The notes under the pieces: generated by a model
Databases searched by the model: none
What the model saw: only the letters and a program-made list of their open reading frames with translations
What the model was told of the DNA's origin: nothing
Position numbers and translations under genes: made by a program
From: Candidatus Kuenenia stuttgartensis
Lineage (GTDB): Bacteria > Planctomycetota > Planctomycetia > Planctomycetales > Planctomycetaceae
Length of the DNA stretch: 64,000 nt
Direction of reading: 5' to 3'
NCBI GenBank assembly: GCA_945904015.1
Contig: CAMDPK010000008.1
Span: 1 to 64,000, forward strand
Shown: positions 28,138 through 35,483 of the stretch, piece after piece
Numbering within the stretch: the stretch's first letter is position 1
Layout: each line of letters starts with the position of its first letter

Positions 28138-29697
28138 ATGACCGAGATGAGCCGCAGCGATTGTTCTCAGGATCGTCCCAGACTGAAGGCCCTGTTGAGG
28201 AGCTTCATTCCAGTCGGCATTCTGCTGGCATCTGCGATCTTTCCGGTGCTTGTCCAAGCCGACGACTGGCCGCAGTTTCGCGGGCCGAATTGCAGTGGCC
28301 TCTCGACCGGAACCAAGCCGCTACCGGTCAGATTTTCGGCCACGGAAAACGTTCGTTGGTCTGCCAAGGTGGGTGACGGAGTCGGCGGTGCGGTCGTCTC
28401 GGCGGGGAAAGTTTTCGTGAGCGGCATGACCGCCGACGAAACCGTCAGCCTGTTCGCATTCGATGCCGCCACCGGCAAGAAGTTGTGGCAACGCGATTGG
28501 GCGACCGGACCGCTCGCCGAAGTTCATGCGACGAACAGTCAGGCCAGTGCAACTCCCGCCGCTGATGCCGAGCGAGTCTATTTCTACTTCAGCACGCTGG
28601 GCCTGCTGACCGTCGATGCTCGGACGGGCAAGGACGTGTGGCAGCAGAAACTCCCGACTCCGTTCTTCGTCTTCAAGTGGGGGCCGGGGATGTCGCCGGT
28701 GCTGTATCGCGACTTGGTTTTGTTTTGCCAGGACGACGATCTCAACCCCGGCTTCTATGCCTTCGACAAAGCCACGGGCAAATTGCGTTGGAAGGACGAG
28801 CGGCTCGACATGGCGGTGAATTATTCGCACCCGGTCGTCAACACGGTGGACGGTCGCGATGAGATTGTCGTGGCGGGCACCGGCCGGTTGATCGGCTACG
28901 ACCCCGAGTCTGGCAAGCGTCGCTGGTTTGCGAAGGTCATGCTGCGAAACATCAAGACGACTCCCGTTTGTCTCGACGGCGTGATTTACATCTCGGTACA
29001 GAGCGGAGCGATCGCCAATCAATGGCTGGCGTCCGTGGACCGCGACGAGAAGGCCGGCAACAACGACAACAAGCTCGACAAGGCGGAGATTCAACGGTTC
29101 GTCGGCAAGCAGCCGATCCCGGAAGCGTTCTTCAAGAAGACGTTCGACCGCGGCGATCTCAACAAAGACGGTTTTCTGGAAGGGCGCGAATTGGATGTGG
29201 CCTTCCTGCATCCCGACAACTTTGCCGGAGCCGATTTCAACGTGACCGGCGACGCGGCCGCCGAGCAGTTCATTCTGGCGGTGCGTGGCGGAGGCCAAGG
29301 GGACGTCACGAAGACGCACCTCTTGTGGAAGCACAAGACGAAGAACACCGACCACATCGTCTCGCCATTCGTTTCCGACGGCCGGATGTTTCTGGTCAAA
29401 GAGGGTGGCATCAGCACCGTCTTCGACACGAAGCAGGGGGAGCCGGTGCGTGGCCCCAAGCGGATCGGAAGCGGCGGCGGCTACTTCGCGTCCCCGATTT
29501 TTGGTGATGGCAAGATCTATCTCGCCAGCGAAAACGGCAACGTCTCGGTTCTGAAGAACGCGGCGGACTACGAAGAACTGGCACTCAACGACGTCGGCGA
29601 GAGCATCATCGCCACACCCGCCATCGCTGACGGCGGCCTGTTTGTCCGCACGCGGACGCAGATATTGTGCTTCGCGGAGACCGGATCGGCGAAATGA
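28138..29697 (+). CDS. PQQ-like beta-propeller protein with EF-hand insert
   Basis: 519 residues, start at 28138 (MTEMSRSDCSQDR), signal segment up to VQADDWPQFRGP. WPQFRGPNCSG is the standard opening of planctomycete PQQ-like (outer membrane protein assembly BamB-like) propellers. Blades are visible as LFAFDAATGKKLWQRDW and YAFDKATGKLRWKDERLD. Around residues 300-360 two EF-hand-like calcium loops are inserted (DRDEKAGNNDNKLDKAE and DLNKDGFLEGREL). The protein is exported. It is probably co-transcribed with the sialidase-like gene, 52 bases upstream. Confidence 0.87.
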   Translation: MTEMSRSDCSQDRPRLKALLRSFIPVGILLASAIFPVLVQADDWPQFRGPNCSGLSTGTKPLPVRFSATENVRWSAKVGDGVGGAVVSAGKVFVSGMTADETVSLFAFDAATGKKLWQRDWATGPLAEVHATNSQASATPAADAERVYFYFSTLGLLTVDARTGKDVWQQKLPTPFFVFKWGPGMSPVLYRDLVLFCQDDDLNPGFYAFDKATGKLRWKDERLDMAVNYSHPVVNTVDGRDEIVVAGTGRLIGYDPESGKRRWFAKVMLRNIKTTPVCLDGVIYISVQSGAIANQWLASVDRDEKAGNNDNKLDKAEIQRFVGKQPIPEAFFKKTFDRGDLNKDGFLEGRELDVAFLHPDNFAGADFNVTGDAAAEQFILAVRGGGQGDVTKTHLLWKHKTKNTDHIVSPFVSDGRMFLVKEGGISTVFDTKQGEPVRGPKRIGSGGGYFASPIFGDGKIYLASENGNVSVLKNAADYEELALNDVGESIIATPAIADGGLFVRTRTQILCFAETGSAK

Positions 29698-29780
29698 AAT
29701 CGCGTGAGGCCCGACGCGCCTCAGTGAGTCGCTCACACGACTCGAACTCCACACGCAAGTAATTCCAAAAGGATGATCGA

Positions 29781-30233
29781 ATGATTCTCGACACGTTGGA
29801 CAACGCGGCGCGTTACTCCGGTCTTGGCGAACGGATCGTGGCGGCGTTGAAGTATCTGCGAGAGAACGACTGCACCAAATTGCCGGTTGGGAAGATTCCC
29901 ATTCAAGGCGAGCAAATCTACGCGCTCGTGCAGGACAACACGACCAAGACTCGTGACCAGGGTGTCTGGGAGGCGCATCGAAAATACATTGACGTGCAAT
30001 TCGTCGCTGCGGGCGTCGAGGAGATGGGCTACGCGAACATCAGGACGTTAACGGTCAAGAAGCCGTACGATGAGCAAGTCGACTACGCGCTGTTCGAAGG
30101 CAGCGGAAGTTTCGTGAGAGTTCCGGCCGGGAGCTTCACGATTTTCTTTCCGGAAGACGGCCATATTCCCGGATCCGCCGTCGATGGCCAACCGGCGGCC
30201 GTTCGAAAAGTCGTCGTCAAGGTCGCGGTGTAG
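29781..30233 (+). CDS. YhcH/YjgK/YiaL (NanQ/EbgC-like) family protein
   Basis: 150 residues, complete, cytoplasmic (no signal). Family features are GKIPIQGEQIYALVQDNTTK, the EAHRKYIDVQFVAAG segment and FTIFFPEDGHIPG, which contains conserved metal-site residues. Members include sialic acid anomerase NanQ (YhcH) and EbgC. Family knowledge suggests sugar mutarotation. The neighbouring sialidase-like gene makes a sialic or acidic sugar plausible, which is inference. It is the last gene of the run that starts at 20632. Confidence 0.9.
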   Translation: MILDTLDNAARYSGLGERIVAALKYLRENDCTKLPVGKIPIQGEQIYALVQDNTTKTRDQGVWEAHRKYIDVQFVAAGVEEMGYANIRTLTVKKPYDEQVDYALFEGSGSFVRVPAGSFTIFFPEDGHIPGSAVDGQPAAVRKVVVKVAV

Positions 30234-30380
30234 AACGACACGCGAGCCACCATACCGCCTGGCACCGCCTGAGAGTCGTTCTCTCCATCAGGTCGCAGGA
30301 GTGATTTTCAGAGGTCAACGCTCGGCTCTTGGAATGTGGCGGTTTGGAATTCCTGAAGGCAGCGAGCAATCTCGGTGGCA

Positions 30381-30551
30381 TTAAGTCGCTTCCGGATTGT
30401 CATCCTCGTCGCCATCCAAATGGAACTTGAGAAGCAACCGAGCTTCGAACATGCGTGACCATTCAGGATCGACTTGATCGCTCGGCGGGAGCAGTCGCCG
30501 AGAATCTCCTTGTTTTTGAAAAGTCGCGTGTAACTCGTCCGACGGGATCAC
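30381..30551 (-). CDS. Possible small ORF or gene remnant
   Basis: A 56-codon frame from GTG (30549-30551) to TAA (30381-30383). The peptide (starting VIPSDELHATFQKQGDSRRL, ending LKFHLDGDEDDNPEAT) has protein-like composition and an acidic tail. The upstream neighbouring frame reads IRIKYAIRYL, which could be the other half of a frameshifted gene. No homologue is recognised. The rest of the 371-base gap 30234-30604 shows no gene. It may hold the promoter for the kinase gene. Confidence 0.3.
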   Translation of the reverse strand: MIPSDELHATFQKQGDSRRLLPPSDQVDPEWSRMFEARLLLKFHLDGDEDDNPEAT

Positions 30552-30604
30552 TCAGGTATCGGATAGCGTACTTGATCCTGATCGCTGTTTGACCTGAGGC
30601 GCGG

Positions 30605-33600
30605 ATGGCCATGACAGAAACAACTGTTGAATCGAAATGTCCTCGTTGCGGCGCGGTGCTGGATGCGGCGGTGGCGAATGGGATTTGTCCGGCGTGTTTG
30701 CTCAAGCAAGCGGCGTTGGGGACCGGGGCCGATAGTTTTCCTTCGATGCCTTGGACACCGCCGTCGGTGGAGGAACTGGCAGCCGCGTTTCCGCAGTTCG
30801 AAGTGCTGGAATTGATCGGGCACGGCGGGATGGGAGCGGTCTACAAGGCTCGGCAGAAGTCGTTGGGGCGGTTGGTGGCGTTGAAGATTTTGGCTCCGCA
30901 GCACGCGGCCAATCCCGATTTCGCCGAGCGGTTTGCTCGCGAGGCGAAGGTCTTGGCGGAGGTCAGTCATCCAAACATTGTCACGGTGCATGATTTTGGT
31001 CAGGCGGGCCAAACAGAAAAATTCTATTTTCTGACGATGGAGTTCGTGGACGGCGTCAACTTGCGGCAGGCGATGACAGCCGGGCGGCTCACTCCGCAAC
31101 AAGCGCTGGCGATCGTGCCGCCGATTTGCGAGGCGCTGCAATTCGCTCACGATCGCGGCATCGTGCATCGCGATATCAAGCCGGAGAACTTGCTGCTCGA
31201 CAAAGAGGGCCGCATCAAGATCGCCGACTTCGGCATCGCGCGGATGCTGCGCCGCGACGTAGGTTGGGACTCCGTCCCGACCGGTGCGGAACAGGCATCA
31301 GCGTCTGACAAGGCGGGTCGGGACGGAGTCCCAACCTACGCGGCGATTGATCTCACTCAAGAATCCGTGTTGGGTACGCCGTCGTACATGGCTCCCGAAC
31401 AGCGCGAGCATCCCGCGTCGGTCGATCATCGAGCGGATATCTTTTCGCTCGGCGTCGTGTTGTACGAAATGCTCACGGGCGAGTTGCCGGGTGCGAACTT
31501 GCAGCCGCCGTCTCGCAAAGTGCAGATCGATGTCCGGTTGGATGAAATCGTGCTGCGAGCGTTGGAGCAGAACCCGGAACTCCGTTTCCAAACGGCCTCT
31601 GAGTTGCGAACCAAAGTGGTCACAGTCTCGCAAGACCCTCAGAGCAAGGCGCAGGATGTCGAGCAACCGGCGCGGGTGGATTGGATGCTCTGGTCTCCGG
31701 TTCAGTCGGCTCTCGCGGCGAAGATCTGCTCGCACATGACCGACCAAGAGAAGACTCAAGCCTTTCGATTCGGAGCGCTCTTCGGTGTCTGGAACGCTGC
31801 GACATTCTTCCTTCCAGTCTTCGCTTTTATGTCCATGCCACAGCCGCTTTGCTGGATATATGGCGGGCTGGCGCTTGTCACAGGACTGGCCTTCTATCCG
31901 CTTTGGATGCGGATGCAGCGTGAGTTTCTCTGTCACACGGCTTGGGCCAAGCAGCAGCAGATCACGCCGGATCAAATTCGACGCAGAAAGTGGGACGGTC
32001 GCACGATCACCGTCGCCGTCATCACAACACTTGGAGTTTTCTGCTTGGGAATTATCCCCGCGATTGCCTTGATGAGGTCCACGGGGCCGAATCAAGGCAT
32101 GTTTACGGGCCGGTTGCTCTTGCTGATGGTTGGAGTGGCGTGTGCCGTCGTGATCTGGCTGAGAGTGATGCAGCGTGTGGCGACGAGAGATGCCCATCAA
32201 CGGCAAGTCGCGGCAGAACCGACGCAGCGCACTCGCAGCGCCATCGCGGCATCGGTCGTGTGGCTCTTGGCTCTCTTGGTGCTGGGCCTTTTGCTCGTCA
32301 ATTCCGTTCGATTCTCTGAAGATGCGGCCGGTCTCTCTCTGGCTGTCTGTTTGTTTCTGACAACTGCAATGGGCGGAATCGCGGCATCGCTTTGGCTCCT
32401 GCGGACCTCGCGACGGAGTGACGTTGGGCCAGATCGCGCCAACTTTAATTGGTGGCTGCGAGCGGCGGCGGTGGTGGGTTTCCTGATTTCGATTCCGGTC
32501 ATTGGTCTCGCCGGCTTCTTCATGATCGGGCTGTTGAACGAGATCGGGCACTCGAACTCTTCCGCGCCCGGTGCGGTCTGGCCGAAGCTGATCTTGATGG
32601 GAGCTGTCACGCTAGCGGCGGCAACTCTCGTACTGTGGAAAGTGCGTTCTCGAAACAGGGTGGCGACGCTGGACTCGCAGGGAGAGACCACTCAACAAAG
32701 TCCCAAACTCTGGCTCTTGATGGGAGCTGGCCTGTTGGTCGCTGGAGTGGTCGTTGTCGGAGTGCTCGCGTTGGTGCTCTTCGTTTCGAATCGGCCCCCA
32801 CCGATGGAAGTGACGATCCGCAATGCTCAAGTTGAGAACGGTCACTTCAGCTTCAACTACTCGGCCGAGAACGTGCCCGGCTGGAACGCATGGCTGACGC
32901 TGGAGAACGCCCAATTGTTCAACGCGGATGACTTCGATGACTTCGCAGACGAGCCGCGTGGGCCGAGCATCGTCAGCCGTTATCAAGCGAAGCTGACAGG
33001 CAATGGCCGCGTGCGAATTCCGCTTGAGTATCTGCCGGCCAGTGACGAGGGACGCAGCGCGCTGACGCTGCCGCCATCGGAAGGTCATGCGTTCTCCATT
33101 GGTCCGTCTCAAGGAGCCAGTCTGCTGGCCTATGTTACCGAATCGCTCATGCGAGTTTGGGCCATCGTGACGGTGCTGCCGGACGGACAAAGCCCGGACT
33201 CGTTGCCAGTCAACCAATCTGCCGGAGCGCCGCGGTTCAAAACCATCGAGCCTCCCGCCAAGCCAACACTGGCTCCGTTTGAGGGGGCGTATGACCAAGG
33301 CAAAGTGGAACTGGTCGCGCTCCGATCACATCCAGCAAGCGACCAACCAAGCTGGAAACCGAACGGCGAACTGTTGACCGATGTGAGCTTGCCCGAATCC
33401 AGTGGATCGAACACCTCGCCGGGACGAGTCATGAGAGAAATCGGCGTCCGTGTCCTCAGCGACACAGGGCTGGCTTCGCCTCCCGTCTTGCGGTTCGACG
33501 AAAAATCGGGGTTCTCCGGCATGGGCACGTCACTCCACCAGCCGAATGACAAGCAATCGTATGCGCTGTTGATTCAAGCCATCGCCTGCCCTCCCGAAGC

Positions 33601-34033
33601 ACGTCAGATGACGGTTGAGGTCGGTGTGGCCGACGGCGATTGGCGCACGATGCTCACGATTGTGCGACACGAGAATCAGCGTCAATACAGTGCCTCGCGA
33701 TCCGGTGGACCGGAAGGCTCTTGGGAAGGAACCGCCAGAACGACCGGCCCGACCGGCGACATCGTGCCGCTCGCCTTCAGTTACTCGCGGCGAGACGATT
33801 ATGAAACTCGCATGGTTTACGAACGAGGAAACAACACGATGATCCACCTGCGCGGCGAAGGGTCAGACAGTGGACACGGACTGATCAACGCGATCACAAC
33901 GCTGCCCGTCCAAGAATTCGAGGCCATCCGCAAGTTCCACGTTCAAGCCCGTCGCTATCAGTGGGTCGAGTTCCGCAACGTCTCGCTCGAACTCGGCCAT
34001 CGGACGACTGTGGAAGTGCAGAGTGCGAAGTAA
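30605..34033 (+). CDS. Zinc-ribbon Ser/Thr protein kinase, membrane-bound
   Basis: 1142 residues. N-terminal zinc ribbon CPRC...CPAC at residues 12-31, then a PknB-type kinase: glycine loop IGHGGMGAVYKA, VALKIL lysine, HRDIKPENLL catalytic loop, ADFG, GTPSYMAPEQ. Between DFG and APE a palindromic repeat adds about 27 residues (around 219-245, DVGWDSVPTGAEQ...), lengthening the activation segment. Around nine hydrophobic helices follow from about 390 to 730, then a large extracellular or periplasmic C-terminal region without a recognised domain. The kinase presumably signals to a cytoplasmic partner. The ECF sigma gene starts 25 bases downstream. Confidence 0.92.
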   Translation: MAMTETTVESKCPRCGAVLDAAVANGICPACLLKQAALGTGADSFPSMPWTPPSVEELAAAFPQFEVLELIGHGGMGAVYKARQKSLGRLVALKILAPQHAANPDFAERFAREAKVLAEVSHPNIVTVHDFGQAGQTEKFYFLTMEFVDGVNLRQAMTAGRLTPQQALAIVPPICEALQFAHDRGIVHRDIKPENLLLDKEGRIKIADFGIARMLRRDVGWDSVPTGAEQASASDKAGRDGVPTYAAIDLTQESVLGTPSYMAPEQREHPASVDHRADIFSLGVVLYEMLTGELPGANLQPPSRKVQIDVRLDEIVLRALEQNPELRFQTASELRTKVVTVSQDPQSKAQDVEQPARVDWMLWSPVQSALAAKICSHMTDQEKTQAFRFGALFGVWNAATFFLPVFAFMSMPQPLCWIYGGLALVTGLAFYPLWMRMQREFLCHTAWAKQQQITPDQIRRRKWDGRTITVAVITTLGVFCLGIIPAIALMRSTGPNQGMFTGRLLLLMVGVACAVVIWLRVMQRVATRDAHQRQVAAEPTQRTRSAIAASVVWLLALLVLGLLLVNSVRFSEDAAGLSLAVCLFLTTAMGGIAASLWLLRTSRRSDVGPDRANFNWWLRAAAVVGFLISIPVIGLAGFFMIGLLNEIGHSNSSAPGAVWPKLILMGAVTLAAATLVLWKVRSRNRVATLDSQGETTQQSPKLWLLMGAGLLVAGVVVVGVLALVLFVSNRPPPMEVTIRNAQVENGHFSFNYSAENVPGWNAWLTLENAQLFNADDFDDFADEPRGPSIVSRYQAKLTGNGRVRIPLEYLPASDEGRSALTLPPSEGHAFSIGPSQGASLLAYVTESLMRVWAIVTVLPDGQSPDSLPVNQSAGAPRFKTIEPPAKPTLAPFEGAYDQGKVELVALRSHPASDQPSWKPNGELLTDVSLPESSGSNTSPGRVMREIGVRVLSDTGLASPPVLRFDEKSGFSGMGTSLHQPNDKQSYALLIQAIACPPEARQMTVEVGVADGDWRTMLTIVRHENQRQYSASRSGGPEGSWEGTARTTGPTGDIVPLAFSYSRRDDYETRMVYERGNNTMIHLRGEGSDSGHGLINAITTLPVQEFEAIRKFHVQARRYQWVEFRNVSLELGHRTTVEVQSAK
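31259..31339. repeat. GTAG...CTAC palindromic element in the kinase activation loop
   Basis: Perfect 24-bp inverted repeat, arms at 31259-31282 and 31316-31339, total 81 bases (27 codons). Each arm holds GGGAC, loop TCC, GTCCC. It is read in-frame as VGWDSVPT...GRDGVPTY without a stop. Confidence 0.85.
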
Positions 34034-34058
34034 GCCGTCGCGGTTGAGAGAACCCACC

Positions 34059-34802
34059 ATGTCAGACCGCCCGGCGAATGCGTTTCACACGACACGCTGG
34101 ACTCAGGTGGTCGCGGCTCATGGAAAAACTCCTGAAGCCAAACAAGCTCTGCGCGAACTGTGCGAGATTTATTACGGCCCGGTCGAACTGTTCGTGCAAC
34201 GGTATCGCGGTGGAGTGGATGACGCTCGCGACCTGACGCACGAGTTCTTCGCGAAGCTGCTCGAAGGGGACAGCCTCGGCAATGCGGATCGCACGCGAGG
34301 CCGCTTCCGTTCGTATCTGCTCGGAGCGGTGAAGCATTTTCTCAGCGATCAACAGGATCGCGATCAGACCCTCAAACGCGGCGGAGGCCAAACGACGCAG
34401 TCACTCGACCAGCCTGTGCGCGAAGACGAGCCTCTGACAATCGCCGATCCGCGTGGCTTGCCTCCCGACGCTTATTTCGACCGCCAATGGGCGCTCGCGG
34501 TCGTCGAACAAGCCATCGACACGCTCCGCGCCGAAGCCGAGTCGATCGGAGAGCTCGCGCGCTTCGAGGTTCTGCAACGCTGGCTTGTTACTCCCTCCGG
34601 CCACGACACCGCGATCGAAGCAGCCCGATCGCTCAACCTGTCGGACGGTGCCTTCAAAGTCGCCGTGCATCGCCTGCGGAAGCGGTTCCGCTACGTCGTC
34701 GTCGATCGCATCACGACCACTGTCGATGATCCCATCGAGGTGCAGGACGAACTCAATTACCTCATCAACGCCATGACGTTGCCGATTCCAAGTGATCCGT
34801 AA
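34059..34802 (+). CDS. ECF-type sigma-70 factor
   Basis: 247 residues from the ATG at 34059 (MSDRPANAFHTTRWTQVV). Region 2 appears as LCEIYYGPVELFVQRYRGGVDDARDLTHEFFAKLL. Region 4 appears as LNLSDGAFKVAVHRLRKRFRYVVVDRI. The long linker is typical of the planctomycete ECF group associated with Ser/Thr kinases, and the gene follows a kinase directly (25 bases). Inference: the kinase controls this sigma factor. No anti-sigma factor is seen. Confidence 0.9.
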   Translation: MSDRPANAFHTTRWTQVVAAHGKTPEAKQALRELCEIYYGPVELFVQRYRGGVDDARDLTHEFFAKLLEGDSLGNADRTRGRFRSYLLGAVKHFLSDQQDRDQTLKRGGGQTTQSLDQPVREDEPLTIADPRGLPPDAYFDRQWALAVVEQAIDTLRAEAESIGELARFEVLQRWLVTPSGHDTAIEAARSLNLSDGAFKVAVHRLRKRFRYVVVDRITTTVDDPIEVQDELNYLINAMTLPIPSDP

Positions 34803-34808
34803 CGAACC

Positions 34809-35336
34809 TCACCGATCGTTGTCGGTATCGATCGAAAACAGGATGAGTTCCCGTCCGTTTCTGTGAAATCTCGACTCCGGCTTCAGGCCGAGTTTCTCGA
34901 CGACCCGAATGGAGGCCAGATTCGGCACCTGCACCGTGGCGATGATGCGTTGGAATCCGAGCGTCTCGAACCCATGTTTCAGGACCGCGCGAGCCGCTTC
35001 GGTCGCCAAGCCTCGCCCCCAATACTCTTTGGCAAGTCGCCAGCCGATCTCCGCCCCACCGCTCGCCGGAACGAAACCGCAGAAGCCGATCAACGCCGAG
35101 CCAGCCTTGTGGATCACCGGCCATTGGCAGTATCCGAAGGTCTGCGACATCTCGCGGGCACGCGCGACGAATTGCTCGGTCAGTTCCAGAGACCACGGTT
35201 CGCCATCGCCGACGAACTGCATGACGCTGGGGTCGGAGCAGATGGAATGAAACGGCTCCAGGTCCGAAGCATACCAGTCTCGGAACATCAGACGCTCAGT
35301 GTCGAGTGGAAGCGTCATCGAAGACTCAAACCTCAT
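34809..35336 (-). CDS. GNAT acetyltransferase (RimJ/RimL-like)
   Basis: 175 residues from the ATG at 35336 (MRFESSMTLPLDTERLMFRDW). A later ATG at 35318 is possible. GNAT signature: ERLMFRDWYASDLEPFHSI, EIGWRLAKEYWGRGLATEAARAVL and LASIRVVEKLGL. The acetyl-CoA-binding Q/RxxGxG/A segment is RGLATE. Resembles N-terminal or small-molecule acetyltransferases of the RimJ/RimL type. It ends 6 bases from the convergent sigma-factor gene. Confidence 0.88.
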   Translation of the reverse strand: MRFESSMTLPLDTERLMFRDWYASDLEPFHSICSDPSVMQFVGDGEPWSLELTEQFVARAREMSQTFGYCQWPVIHKAGSALIGFCGFVPASGGAEIGWRLAKEYWGRGLATEAARAVLKHGFETLGFQRIIATVQVPNLASIRVVEKLGLKPESRFHRNGRELILFSIDTDNDR

Positions 35337-35387
35337 ATGGGGCTCAACTGTTTTGTCAGAGCAAAGAATTGGGGTTGGACACATCAG

Positions 35388-35442
35388 CCGCAGGGCGCTA
35401 GCCCCGGTTAGTGTGACGAGAACCGGGGCTAGCGCCCTGCGG
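35388..35442. terminator. Perfect 22-bp inverted repeat with T-rich flank
   Basis: The arms at 35388-35409 and 35421-35442 are perfect reverse complements, followed by TTAATTTTTGG. It lies between the GNAT start and the WD40 gene stop (both minus strand). The same word family (CCGCAGGGCGCTAGCCCCGG) recurs at 60865-60922. A terminator for the WD40 gene would need to be read on the minus strand, so its role is uncertain. Confidence 0.6.
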
Positions 35443-35483
35443 TTAATTTTTGGTGAACACCATTTCTTAGTCGTGACGTAGCC

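Noticed and set aside
34863-35411. Open frame antisense to the GNAT gene
   Set aside because: No motif, and the opposite strand has an unmistakable GNAT acetyltransferase.
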